Source: Cytophagales bacterium (lineage in GTDB: Bacteria > Bacteroidota > Bacteroidia > Cytophagales > Cyclobacteriaceae). From it: a stretch of DNA of 64,000 nt. Position numbers and translations under genes: made by a program. This document shows, piece by piece, positions 26,282 through 35,256 of this stretch (position 1 is its first letter; each line of letters begins with the position of its first letter). Below the pieces are notes generated by a model. That model searched no databases. It was given only the letters and a program-made list of their open reading frames with translations, and was not told where the DNA came from. The stretch is from the NCBI GenBank assembly GCA_025358885.1, contig JANYHW010000178.1:25757-89756 (forward strand), read 5' to 3'.

Positions 26282-29200
26282 TTAAAACCCATCATCCTTC
26301 TCGTCCTTCTTCTTATCCTTCTTCTTCGAAGCGGCTGCCGCATTCAATTCATAAGATGACTCGAGGCCAAGATAGTTCTTTCGAAAGCGATTTATAAAGG
26401 CCAGGGTTTCTTCATCGCTTCCAGGAATAAATACCAGTTCTCCTACTTTTGCTTTGGAGGCATTTGTTTTCTTGCCTATCACAGTGTTGAAGGGCTCATT
26501 GGATGATTGCACCATCAGGCGGTTGTCTTCATATCCAAAATAATACCAGGACTCCGGGGATGCCTTAAAGAATACATGGAACACCGGTGTTCCATCTTCA
26601 TTTTTTCTGATTTCCATGAATCCTTCAAACGCGCCATTGATATCATATTTAAGGATGTTGCTCATCCCGAGTGTCCCCTCACTATAAAACGCCTTAAATT
26701 TTTGAGACCATTTCAAATTGGTAGTGGCAAAAACCAACGGCTTGGAAAGCGCCTGCAGGGTGCCGAGCGAAACGTATCCTTGAAGCGACCGCTGTTCGAA
26801 ATCTTTAACCACCTTCTCTCCTACAATATCGGCGATCTTGTAGAGCAATTCAGTCTGGTCGCCAAGTCCTTCAGGAACATTTTCGTTCTTTATCACGGCC
26901 ATCAGGTCAGACGCCATCATTTGGTAGGCCTGGTCCGGAAGGTTCATGTCGGCCATGATAAAAGAATTCATTTTCGCATCGTTGGTCTCGAGATTTGCTG
27001 AGCCAAGGGCAGAAGAAGTAAGGTTGAATTCCTTGAACCCCTTAAAAAAGGTTACGGGACCCTCAAATCGCACCTCCTGTTTTTCTTCGTTGTAGGCGAA
27101 TACTTTTCCAGACAATTTCTCACCTGCAGCCTTTTGCCGGTCTTCTATCCTGAATTCGCCACTTTCTTTGTCAAAATGAAGTGAACCGCTGGGCAGGAAG
27201 AAGTCGTCATCATCGGGAGATTTCTTGTCAAAAACAAAGGTGACGTAAAGACTGTTATCTGTCGCAAAATGAAGTCCTGCTTCTGCCTTCCTTCCTTCTT
27301 CCGTTTCCGCCTGATCAAAATTCAGGTAGACTTCTTTTTCGTCACCGCTTTGTTGATACTTCAGCCAGGTATTGTAGTTTTTGATTTTTTTCAAATCCAG
27401 TTTGGCGAAGCCATGCAATTGGAGTGCCGGCTTGGATGCATACATGGTCATGTCACCCTTGTAGAATATGCGGGGGGCCAGAATAAGTTTGGCCTTGTCA
27501 TCCACACTGCCATTGGCGACCGTGTGAAGGCGAGGTCCTCCTTTATGGTGTTTGCCCTTTGACTCTTCAGGCAATTCTTCCAGCCTGAAATCTGTCATCT
27601 TGATCGCAAAAGTGTCGGCGCTGGCATTGATATACTGGTAGGTGGCATACCCCTTGAATTCCTTCCTCGATATAATATCCACCACCCCATGGGTTAAACG
27701 GTGATAACCTGTCAGCGTATCAAGAACGATGGTTGTGTTTTTTAGTTGATTGATTTTTGCGTTCTCCAGGATCAGGACTTCATTGTGCTCCGGAGTAATC
27801 TTCGCATCAGCCACAACGATGTAAGGAATCCCGCTTACTTTCATCTGTTGTGTCTTGATGTCATACTCTGCTTTTTCGGCATTGAAGGACAGTGAATCAA
27901 GTTCTTTGCGCGTGGTGTAGAAATAAGAGTTTTCGATGGGCACGTTGGCATCTTTGGTCATCGTGATCTTTTGTGTGTTAAGATCCCACCGCGCCTTGGG
28001 TATGGAGGTCTTGAATTGTGCGTAAGGAAAATCAATAGCCGCAACCCCTTCTATTTCAGGGCTGATCTCCGCAAAATTTTGTGCGAGGTTAAATGTCAAC
28101 CGTATGTCTTCGCCTGCGAGGGCAGGTTTGTCGGGGTTGGTGGTTTTCACCTGGAAACTTGCATGTCGTGCGGAAAAGTCTTTCGCGGAAAAATTAAGCT
28201 CATCCGATTTCGCTTCTGATCCACGCGTTATCAATTTCCCTGTTCCAGCCACTCCTAATTTGGACACGGTTAGCGAGCCGTCCAGTTGAGCGGTGGTGCT
28301 GTAAAGATTGAACGGGTCTTTCAGGTTCCGCAGGTGAAATCTATCCTGCTTGGGTTTCCAGTTCAATTCAAACTCAGACAGTGTAACCTGAGGGTACCAT
28401 ACTTTACCAAATTGCTTTTCCTCAAGTTCACCTACTTTCCCTTTCCCGACGACTGAGTCGGGATAGAAAATAAAATCGTTGGACTGCACCGTCGCAGCGA
28501 GGTAATTAACCTTGCCATTTATCCTCAGGCCTGCATTGTCCAGGTTAATGCCTCCAAACACTTTCCCGTCTCCCTTATAAAGCTGGTAACCCGCTTTTGG
28601 AATTAAATGAGTAAATCCCAAAGACTTATCGGCCATGGTGTGCAACTTTTCTTTGAACCCCGGAAACATGCCGCTTGAAATAAACGAGCCCTCAAAATTG
28701 ATTGAACCCGGATCAGCATCATTCAGGCTATCCAGTTTGAACGGCGGCACGACAAAGAAGACGGAGCGGTCGTAGGCACCGTCCAACACTTCGCTTCGGT
28801 CAAAATAAATGACCCCTCCTGCGGTCGCGTCCAGCCTTGGATAATTTGTTGTCTTTGTTTTGCCGGACTTGTTGTCAGGCAAGTTGATATACAATGTCCC
28901 TGATGTCTTCTTCGAGCCCGAGGTGAGTCCGGCGGCGGCGGAAGCGACAGAGTCGGCCCCCACCATGGCGTTGTTCACCCGCCTCCTTACCGTCTGACCT
29001 TTCGCATTCGTCTCCGTGACATAGAAACGGATGGAGTCAATCTTGTTGAGATTGATAAAAAAGCTATCGTATTTGAAAGTGAAGTCTTTGCCGTTGATTT
29101 CGAAGTTGCCTGCCGTAATCTTTCCGTCAAACTTGATGTCGCGGTTTTGCAGTAAAATGATAATGCTGCTGTCGGGTTTAAGTATCACATTAAGGGAGTC

Positions 29201-31000
29201 ACTCACGTTGACTTCTTCTACCCCCCATACGGTCATTCTTTGTCTCTTGAAATTCAGGGTGGCATTCGCGGTATTGTCGGTGATGGAGTGAATCTTCAGG
29301 TTGTCATAGTCTGCCTTTCCTTTCTTTGAATCATAGAAGTGCATCGCTTTCTCCTTCACTTGTATCATACCGGAGAGTTGGTCGAAGTTGATCATTCCTT
29401 TTTGAGCAAGGAATTCCATGGCATCACTTACTTCCTGCTGTTTCTTGTCCACGTTATGGGCAAGATCATACACACTGAAATCTCGCAGGCCATTGTTTTC
29501 GGCATACATCACCACCAGGGCCAGGGGATGAAAACTGAAACCACGTCCGGAAAGTCGCACATAGTCATCCGGGTTATAAAAATCGACAGACTCAATCACC
29601 ATGGGAGACTGACTACCACCGCCGGCAGCGGTGATGTTTAGACTATCCGACCTGAGGTCCCAACGGATATTATCGGCATTAAAATCAACACCAAAATAGG
29701 ATGAGGTATACGGTGCCGCATGAAACTCTCCTTTTTCCGGTCGCAAGGAAAGTCGTTGCTTGCCGTAGTCGTATCGAAATTGAAGACCCGGATGAAAGAT
29801 CGAATCATTTTCCTGGTACAGGTGAACGATGGTGTTCAGCGAGGATATGACTGAATCCTGAAACTCAAAACTCTTTGATCGCGCCATGAATTTTTTATCA
29901 TCGACGCCCAGGACTTCCAGTCGCGAATAGTTACCATTGAGTGAAGCACTTGAAATTCGCCGGCCCGTTAGAGAAAAGCCACCGGTGAATCTCATCTTAT
30001 CATTGCTGAGACCCAGCATCGTTACATTGGTATCGAATGACATAAAGCGTGGATAGTTGGCATCAGCCTTGGTCTTGTGGCGCTGACTCAAGAACTCAAA
30101 TACCCCATCTGCCCGGGTGGCAATCTTTCCCACATACCGAAGTTTGCCTTTCTCTGATTTCACGTGTGGCTTGTCGACATTGAAATTGTATTCTGTAAAC
30201 TCAAAATTGACAGAGTCGGAATTCAGCCCGGCAGGATTCCATCCAAAAGTGCCCTTTTGTCCAACAAAAGTGCCATCGCGCAAGGAAACCGAACCCGTAG
30301 TGTTTTTCAGAAAGGCCGAATCATAGGGCGTCGCAAAATTGAAAGAAACGCGTTCAAACTTGAGTACCGGCCCTGACAATTCCGGTTGGGGAACCGGCTG
30401 CAAAAGAAGGGATGTCGCCGCAGGATCAACTGCCGTAGTGTCGTTTGGCGTTGGGGTATCGTTGCTGTTATCCTGCGTCACCGTTGTCGTATCAGGAAGG
30501 ACAGCGGCTGCCTTGATATAGGAAAAGCTGTAGCCTTCATCTTCCGCAAAAAGGCGATAGGATTTTTCGTAATGCAGGGCATGGTACTCAAAAAAATCCC
30601 TGCAGTAATGAAGGAAGACCGCGATCTGATCACCGTTTTCATTGGCAAGTACCTGGTCTATCACCTTCAGAAAATCGGAAAATTTGTCTGCGTCAATTTT
30701 TTCGTTTTCGATGGCGAAACCTATGGTGCCGTAAAAGTCAGTGAGGACAGGAAAAATCTTGAGTTTCTTCTTTTTCATTATCAACGCCTGACGCAGGATA
30801 ACCTGTTGCTGGTCAAGGGTGATCTTGTGCCATGCCGTAGCGAAAACCCCTCCCACCATGGAGGTCTCGGTGTTCTGATTGTTTTCAAGCATGACACGCA
30901 CACTGTCCTGGAAGGCCAATCTGTACACCTCCTTCGTCTGCGCCTGCACCAGGGTCATCGGAAGAAATGCAAAAAAGCAATATGAAAAGACCTTTTTCAC
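26282..31000 (-). CDS. Giant exported beta-repeat protein, function unknown
   Basis: About 1572 residues. I prefer the GTG at 31000 because it directly precedes a signal peptide (VKKVFSYCFFAFLPMTLVQAQ); an upstream in-frame start at 31093 adds 31 residues unlike a leader. After a helical N-terminal ~200 residues and a Thr/Asp/Pro-rich linker, the protein is a long run of beta-strand repeats of the kind 'x-F-x-A-x-x-A-x-Y-D-x-x-T-Q-x-M-x-V-x-G-I', reminiscent of OstA/LptA or AsmA-like beta-taco proteins. I do not recognise a named domain. A helical section (~1350-1420) and a Lys/Asp tail (SKKKDKKKDEKDDGF) end it. It may bridge the periplasm; this is inference. It lies 102 bp downstream of prmA in the same direction. 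Confidence 0.8.
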   Translation of the reverse strand: MKKVFSYCFFAFLPMTLVQAQTKEVYRLAFQDSVRVMLENNQNTETSMVGGVFATAWHKITLDQQQVILRQALIMKKKKLKIFPVLTDFYGTIGFAIENEKIDADKFSDFLKVIDQVLANENGDQIAVFLHYCRDFFEYHALHYEKSYRLFAEDEGYSFSYIKAAAVLPDTTTVTQDNSNDTPTPNDTTAVDPAATSLLLQPVPQPELSGPVLKFERVSFNFATPYDSAFLKNTTGSVSLRDGTFVGQKGTFGWNPAGLNSDSVNFEFTEYNFNVDKPHVKSEKGKLRYVGKIATRADGVFEFLSQRHKTKADANYPRFMSFDTNVTMLGLSNDKMRFTGGFSLTGRRISSASLNGNYSRLEVLGVDDKKFMARSKSFEFQDSVISSLNTIVHLYQENDSIFHPGLQFRYDYGKQRLSLRPEKGEFHAAPYTSSYFGVDFNADNIRWDLRSDSLNITAAGGGSQSPMVIESVDFYNPDDYVRLSGRGFSFHPLALVVMYAENNGLRDFSVYDLAHNVDKKQQEVSDAMEFLAQKGMINFDQLSGMIQVKEKAMHFYDSKKGKADYDNLKIHSITDNTANATLNFKRQRMTVWGVEEVNVSDSLNVILKPDSSIIILLQNRDIKFDGKITAGNFEINGKDFTFKYDSFFINLNKIDSIRFYVTETNAKGQTVRRRVNNAMVGADSVASAAAGLTSGSKKTSGTLYINLPDNKSGKTKTTNYPRLDATAGGVIYFDRSEVLDGAYDRSVFFVVPPFKLDSLNDADPGSINFEGSFISSGMFPGFKEKLHTMADKSLGFTHLIPKAGYQLYKGDGKVFGGINLDNAGLRINGKVNYLAATVQSNDFIFYPDSVVGKGKVGELEEKQFGKVWYPQVTLSEFELNWKPKQDRFHLRNLKDPFNLYSTTAQLDGSLTVSKLGVAGTGKLITRGSEAKSDELNFSAKDFSARHASFQVKTTNPDKPALAGEDIRLTFNLAQNFAEISPEIEGVAAIDFPYAQFKTSIPKARWDLNTQKITMTKDANVPIENSYFYTTRKELDSLSFNAEKAEYDIKTQQMKVSGIPYIVVADAKITPEHNEVLILENAKINQLKNTTIVLDTLTGYHRLTHGVVDIISRKEFKGYATYQYINASADTFAIKMTDFRLEELPEESKGKHHKGGPRLHTVANGSVDDKAKLILAPRIFYKGDMTMYASKPALQLHGFAKLDLKKIKNYNTWLKYQQSGDEKEVYLNFDQAETEEGRKAEAGLHFATDNSLYVTFVFDKKSPDDDDFFLPSGSLHFDKESGEFRIEDRQKAAGEKLSGKVFAYNEEKQEVRFEGPVTFFKGFKEFNLTSSALGSANLETNDAKMNSFIMADMNLPDQAYQMMASDLMAVIKNENVPEGLGDQTELLYKIADIVGEKVVKDFEQRSLQGYVSLGTLQALSKPLVFATTNLKWSQKFKAFYSEGTLGMSNILKYDINGAFEGFMEIRKNEDGTPVFHVFFKASPESWYYFGYEDNRLMVQSSNEPFNTVIGKKTNASKAKVGELVFIPGSDEETLAFINRFRKNYLGLESSYELNAAAASKKKDKKKDEKDDGF

Positions 31001-31102
31001 GCAGTCAAACCTTGAAATTCGTAAAATTATTTGGATTAATCCGCCTTTGGTCTCCTCCTGTAACGGAAAACAACCCTGAAACATTGGGATCAAACACCCT
31101 TT

Positions 31103-31936
31103 TCACCTCACTTTTTGAAAAGTAAGGCAAGCCCATTGTTCCTTCTCATCTTTACGAAGCAAGTCCAACGATTGACGCTTTGCTTCCCGCTTCAGGTCGG
31201 GAATGTCCTTTTCATAGAATCCGCTCAAAAGAAGAATACCCTTTGTCTTGAGGTGCTTTGAATAGAGTTTGATTTCATCCAATAACACGTTCTTATTAAT
31301 GTTGGCAAGGATGATATCGAATGGATCCGGCCAGGAGAAATCACGAATCGTACCCTGACGAATCTCAATGTTTGCGCACCGATTCTTCTCCGCATTTTCT
31401 TTTCCGTTTTCAATACTCCACTCATCAATGTCGAATGAGTCAATCATTCTGGCTCCCAGTTTGGAGGCCATGATGGACAAGATCGCCGTTCCGCAACCCG
31501 CGTCCATCACGAGTTTGTCCTGGTGATCGAAGTGCAGCTGATTCTTAACCATCAGGTAAGTCGTCTGGTGATGGCCCGTGCCAAACGACATCTTGGGCGT
31601 AATGACGATCTCATACGGATAATGTTTTTCAATCTTGTGAAACTCGGCCCGGATCAGGCACTGGTCATCTACAATTACCGGCTCAACATTCTTTTCCCAC
31701 TCTTTATTCCAGTTTTGCTTATGCACCTTGTCGAGGAAGAAAATCAAAGGCTGCACGTGCTGATACTTTTGCTTTATTTCTTCAACTTCCGCAAGATTGG
31801 TTTTCTTCTCTTCTGCGTATGCCTCAAAGCCTTTTTCCGTTTCAAGAAACGTGTCGAAGCCGGCTTCGGCAATCTCCGCCATAAGAATCTCTGAAAAGTC
31901 GGAATGGCAGATGACCTGCAGACGGGTGTAGAACAC
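31103..31936 (-). CDS. prmA: Ribosomal protein L11 methyltransferase
   Basis: 277 residues from a GTG start (family N-terminus MFYTRLQV). PrmA trimethylates ribosomal protein L11 using SAM. The substrate-recognition domain is residues ~1-95. The catalytic domain has the PrmA-type ITPKMSFGTGHHQTT loop, SAM motif I MDAGCGTAILSI, and ILANINKNVL as the catalytic NxNxN-like block. Cytoplasmic. It lies between the exported RidA gene (42 bp upstream) and the giant exported protein, and may be transcribed with them. Confidence 0.94.
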   Translation of the reverse strand: MFYTRLQVICHSDFSEILMAEIAEAGFDTFLETEKGFEAYAEEKKTNLAEVEEIKQKYQHVQPLIFFLDKVHKQNWNKEWEKNVEPVIVDDQCLIRAEFHKIEKHYPYEIVITPKMSFGTGHHQTTYLMVKNQLHFDHQDKLVMDAGCGTAILSIMASKLGARMIDSFDIDEWSIENGKENAEKNRCANIEIRQGTIRDFSWPDPFDIILANINKNVLLDEIKLYSKHLKTKGILLLSGFYEKDIPDLKREAKRQSLDLLRKDEKEQWACLTFQKVR

Positions 31937-31978
31937 AGTGGTGAATTAATGATCTATTCGCGGAAGTTAGCGCACGAA

Positions 31979-32503
31979 TCAATTTTCCACCTCCACAATC
32001 ATTTCGATTTCTACCGCGATGCCATTGGGGAGGGAAATCATACCAACGGCTGATCGCGCATGCTTACCTTTGTCACCAAAGATACTCACCATAAGGTCTG
32101 AAAATCCATTGATGACCTTCGGTTGATCGACAAACTCAGGCGTACAATTCACCATGCCAAAAACTTTTACTATTCGCTTCACTTTGTTGAGATCCCCGAT
32201 TTCTCCCTTCAGGGACGACAGTAGCGCAATACCCGTTTGTTTGGCTGCTTCATATCCTTGCTCAATGGTCATATCTTTTCCAAGTTTGCCTGTTGTGTTA
32301 CTTCCATCCGACTTGGTGGGCCCATGGCCGGCGAGGTAAACAAGATTTCCGGTCCGAACAGCCCGCACATAGTTGGCCAGGGGCTTAGGAGGAGCAAACA
32401 ACTCAATGCCAAGTTCTTTCAACTTCTTGTCTACATCTGTTTTCTGAGCAATTGCAGGAGTAAGACAAGAAACAAGAATGAAAATCAGGAGAGGCTTTTT
32501 CAT
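31979..32503 (-). CDS. Exported RidA/YjgF family protein
   Basis: 174 residues with a signal peptide (MKKPLLIFILVSCLTPAIAQ). The rest is a complete YjgF/YER057c/UK114 domain: VYLAGHGP strand, LGKDMTIEQGYEAAKQTG helix, and HARSAVGMISLPNGIAVEIE, where the Arg corresponds to the catalytic Arg of RidA deaminases. Cytoplasmic RidA hydrolyses reactive enamine/imine intermediates from PLP enzymes. An exported copy is unusual and suggests either a different substrate or a binding role in the periplasm. Confidence 0.88.
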   Translation of the reverse strand: MKKPLLIFILVSCLTPAIAQKTDVDKKLKELGIELFAPPKPLANYVRAVRTGNLVYLAGHGPTKSDGSNTTGKLGKDMTIEQGYEAAKQTGIALLSSLKGEIGDLNKVKRIVKVFGMVNCTPEFVDQPKVINGFSDLMVSIFGDKGKHARSAVGMISLPNGIAVEIEMIVEVEN

Positions 32504-32520
32504 AATGAATGGGTTTTATT

Positions 32521-32528
32521 CAAAGATA
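32521..32528 (-). promoter_or_regulatory. Putative -7 promoter element of the ridA-like gene
   Basis: The minus strand reads TATCTTTG, an exact TAnnTTTG match, 17 bases before the ATG at 32503. No convincing -33 box at the normal spacing. Confidence 0.4.
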
Positions 32529-32568
32529 AATAAACAACGCATCAGGCTGGTGGGAACTTATGGAAAGT

Positions 32569-32973
32569 TCAATGCTGACTAAACATTCGCTGATTGATGG
32601 TGGGGAGCAGCAACTTGAGACCACGTCTGTTCTTCCCTGCAATGTCGATGAAGGTGCGGGAGTAACGCATGTTGCCTAGCATGTCATAATAATAAATTGT
32701 GCCAAATTTGCCCTTATTAAAAGACTGGGTCGTAGTACTTCCTAGCCAATAGGCCTGACCGGCAGTTGTTCCTGGCCATTGGGTTAGCCAGGGACTGGAG
32801 TAGCGGGAATAGGTCTGGGCATCCGATCCCCACCGTCCACCTGAAGCGGACAAGTTGCCATCGTACAAGTAAGCGGCTGCCGATGTGGGGTAAATTGCGG
32901 CGGTCGGTCGAAACTGCGCGCGAGTCCCAAGAGGAATCAACAACAAAAAACCCATGAGCCAAGACCATTTCAT
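32569..32973 (-). CDS. Small secreted protein, function unknown
   Basis: 134 residues with a signal peptide (MKWSWLMGFLLLIPLGTRAQ). The mature part is Tyr/Ser/Gly-rich and aromatic (AAAYLYDGNLSASGG, YSRYSSPWLTQWPG), then FGTIYYYDMLGNMRYSRTFIDI and a basic C-terminus. The last region resembles short RHS-like or beta-hairpin segments, but I cannot assign a family. No sorting domain is visible. It is upstream of the ridA-like gene with a 65-bp gap that contains that gene's likely promoter. Confidence 0.65.
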   Translation of the reverse strand: MKWSWLMGFLLLIPLGTRAQFRPTAAIYPTSAAAYLYDGNLSASGGRWGSDAQTYSRYSSPWLTQWPGTTAGQAYWLGSTTTQSFNKGKFGTIYYYDMLGNMRYSRTFIDIAGKNRRGLKLLLPTINQRMFSQH

Positions 32974-33017
32974 CGGCTGCTTTTTTTGTTAAAGATACTT
33001 AATCCTAATTTATCGCA

Positions 33018-33596
33018 ATGAAAGAAAAGAAACGCTGTGCATGGTGCCTGAAATCCGAAACATATATGCGCTACCATGATGAGGAATGGGGTGTTCCTGT
33101 GCATGACGACCACATCCATTTTGAATTCCTGGTGCTAGAGGGTGCCCAGGCCGGTCTAAGCTGGTCGACCATCCTGAACAAGCGCAAGGGCTATGAAAAG
33201 AACTTTGCTGCTTTCGATCCCTCGAAAGTGGCGCGTTTCACATCTGTGAGGATCGAAAAAATTCTCAAAGATCCAGGAGTAGTCAGGAACAGGCTGAAAG
33301 TTCTGGCAACAGTCAACAATGCAAAAAGGTTCCTGGAGGTGCAAAAGGAATTCGGATCGTTCGATGCGTATATCTGGCAATTTGTAAATGGAAAGCCGAT
33401 TGACAACAAAAGAAAAACGCTAAGTGGGGTACCCGCCGTTACGCCAGAATCAGATGCCCTGAGCAAGGATCTTATCAGGAGGGGATTCAAGTTTGTTGGA
33501 AGCACGGTGATCTATGCCCACATGCAGGCGTGCGGTTTGGTAAATGATCACTTGATGAAATGTCATCGCTATGAAGCTACTCGGCGTCTACATTAA
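33018..33596 (+). CDS. tag: DNA-3-methyladenine glycosylase I
   Basis: 192 residues. Tag removes 3-methyladenine from alkylated DNA, starting base excision repair. The characteristic N-terminus CAWC...YHDEEWGVP is present and the structural zinc ligands of the family are all found: Cys7, His20, His178 and Cys182 (HxxxC near the C-terminus). The helical core SWSTILNKRKGYEKNFAAFDP and the GFKFVGSTVIYAHMQA pocket region match the family. The 3' end overlaps the convergent LysE gene by 9 bp. Confidence 0.95.
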   Translation: MKEKKRCAWCLKSETYMRYHDEEWGVPVHDDHIHFEFLVLEGAQAGLSWSTILNKRKGYEKNFAAFDPSKVARFTSVRIEKILKDPGVVRNRLKVLATVNNAKRFLEVQKEFGSFDAYIWQFVNGKPIDNKRKTLSGVPAVTPESDALSKDLIRRGFKFVGSTVIYAHMQACGLVNDHLMKCHRYEATRRLH

Positions 33597-34199
33597 ATAT
33601 TTCCAGAAAGCGTATAACCCCAGAACTAGCAATACCAGTCCCGGAATAATTTTAATCCATTTGCTACCCTGTACATAAGGAGCCAGGCGCCTAGCAAAAA
33701 AGATCAACAGCGAAAGCAACGCCATGGCTCCAACCGCAGTGCCCAGGACGTAACTGTGCAATAATCCCGTTGTACCCAGATCGATCCATCCCTGGGCTTT
33801 GAGGTATGCCGTGAAGCCCATCCAATACGGAATCGCCATTGGGTTAAGAATACTCAGCACAATACCACGTCGGAATCCGCTAGCATGAAACTTCTTGGCA
33901 AAACCTGTGGATGTTCTGGAAGGTAACAGGTTGATGACACCGAGTGTGGTCATAACCACGGCCGCAATCAATTGAAAATTCTCGATGACAAGGGGTGAAG
34001 AAGAGATCAGGTATTCAAATTGAACTCCAATCCAGGCGTAAGGATACTCGATGATAGAAACCGCGAGAGCAAAGCGAAGGGCGATCTTGATTTTCTCTTC
34101 CAGACCCAGCTGCAGAATGGTGATGTTGAGTGTGCCTGGCGGAATAGAGCCTATGAAGCTGAAAAAGAATCCAATCAAAAACACCTGGACGTATTCCAT
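33588..34199 (-). CDS. LysE family transporter
   Basis: 203 residues with five to six membrane helices. The N-terminal family signature GSIPPGTLN is intact and a NPMAIPYW motif marks the later conserved helix. LysE/RhtB proteins export amino acids or small related compounds by proton exchange. It is the last gene of a tight minus-strand operon: DinB, ATP-grasp ligase (5 bp upstream), then this. The position suggests export of a product of the ATP-grasp enzyme (inference). Confidence 0.88.
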   Translation of the reverse strand: MEYVQVFLIGFFFSFIGSIPPGTLNITILQLGLEEKIKIALRFALAVSIIEYPYAWIGVQFEYLISSSPLVIENFQLIAAVVMTTLGVINLLPSRTSTGFAKKFHASGFRRGIVLSILNPMAIPYWMGFTAYLKAQGWIDLGTTGLLHSYVLGTAVGAMALLSLLIFFARRLAPYVQGSKWIKIIPGLVLLVLGLYAFWKYLM

Positions 34200-34204
34200 G
34201 AGTC

Positions 34205-35248
34205 TTAGGGTGCAGTCAGAGTCTTGAAGTTATTGTAAGCTGTTTTGGCCTCCTTGAACGAAATATACGCAACACCCCGCTCATGATTCTCCCTGCTGAC
34301 ACGATAGATGTCATGCCAGTGCTGAAAGAGCACCTTGAGGGCTTTCAGGAATGGAAATCCCGGTTGGTAAATATGGGCAGGTTCGGCACCACACCCGTTG
34401 AGCTCCATTACCTGCACTTTGCCCTCCGTCAAGTCTTCTATTGAAGCCACGCGGAGATCAAATCTGCCGAAGAAAAATCCAGGAATTTGTTGACTGATGC
34501 GGTCAAAGGATGCTGAAAGTTTTTCATTTATCAGGTGGTTCTGATTTAAAAACATTGTGCCCAGGCAATGATTGCCGATAGAAACAAGTTCAACTCTTTC
34601 CCCCGGAGGAATTATTGACTGAACTGTCGCTTCATAGATTACTTTCAATGTATTCCACTGCAGTCGCGCGCGGTCTTTTTCCAAAATCAATTCTTCAAGC
34701 GTCTTCATGCCGTCACCACAAACACTGAGCATTTCCTTCCCCACAATTGAGGTTACAGCTCCCCTGCTTAGGCTGGGATATCGGACATAAAAGACGCCGA
34801 ACTCAAGTGGTAGATCGACATATGCCTGAATTAGAAAATCGAGTTTAATCTGTTTCAGGTATGGACCAATGTCTCCCGGGCCCTTGATCTTTTTTACCAT
34901 CCAACCGCGTTCACCCAGGTCAGGTTTAAAGATGACGGGATAGGTAAATCCACCTTCTGCTATTTTTTGCCGGACTTGATCACCCGTAACGGGTAATTTC
35001 ACCAGCATGGTCTTTGGGGTAAGGTCCTTCGGCACCAGGTTAAGAACATCAAATTTGGATTCTCCAAACATTCCACCCATAAGTATCCCCGGGTTTGATG
35101 CTGAGAAAAAAACAAGTGATCGCGCCTTCAGCGAAAGCCAAAGCCAATACGGAAACAGGGGAGCCTGGAGAAGTCCAAAGGGCCAATACTCCCAACTCCG
35201 GATCTTGATAAAAAAATTACTATGCGAAATCCTGGAGATGAAATTCAT
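34205..35248 (-). CDS. ATP-grasp ligase, D-Ala-D-Ala-ligase/carboxylate-amine type
   Basis: 347 residues from ATG 35248, which has a good Shine-Dalgarno (GAGGAG) seven bases upstream; a TTG at 35260 would overlap the DinB gene. ATP-grasp elements: YPVIFKPDLGERGWMVKKI (phosphate and adenine-binding Lys and loop), IQAYVDLPLEFGVFYVR, FGRFDLRVAS and VMELNGCGAEP (metal-binding Glu/Asn at the end). ATP-grasp enzymes join a carboxylate to an amine or thiol through an acyl-phosphate. The N-terminal ~60 residues are hydrophobic/aromatic rather than a Rossmann-like preATP-grasp, which is unusual. Substrates unknown. Confidence 0.82.
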   Translation of the reverse strand: MNFISRISHSNFFIKIRSWEYWPFGLLQAPLFPYWLWLSLKARSLVFFSASNPGILMGGMFGESKFDVLNLVPKDLTPKTMLVKLPVTGDQVRQKIAEGGFTYPVIFKPDLGERGWMVKKIKGPGDIGPYLKQIKLDFLIQAYVDLPLEFGVFYVRYPSLSRGAVTSIVGKEMLSVCGDGMKTLEELILEKDRARLQWNTLKVIYEATVQSIIPPGERVELVSIGNHCLGTMFLNQNHLINEKLSASFDRISQQIPGFFFGRFDLRVASIEDLTEGKVQVMELNGCGAEPAHIYQPGFPFLKALKVLFQHWHDIYRVSRENHERGVAYISFKEAKTAYNNFKTLTAP

Positions 35249-35256
35249 GACGCTCC

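Noticed and set aside
30386-30985. 199-codon plus-strand frame opposite the 5' part of the giant exported protein
   Set aside because: It lies across that gene's signal peptide and N-terminal domain and resembles no family.
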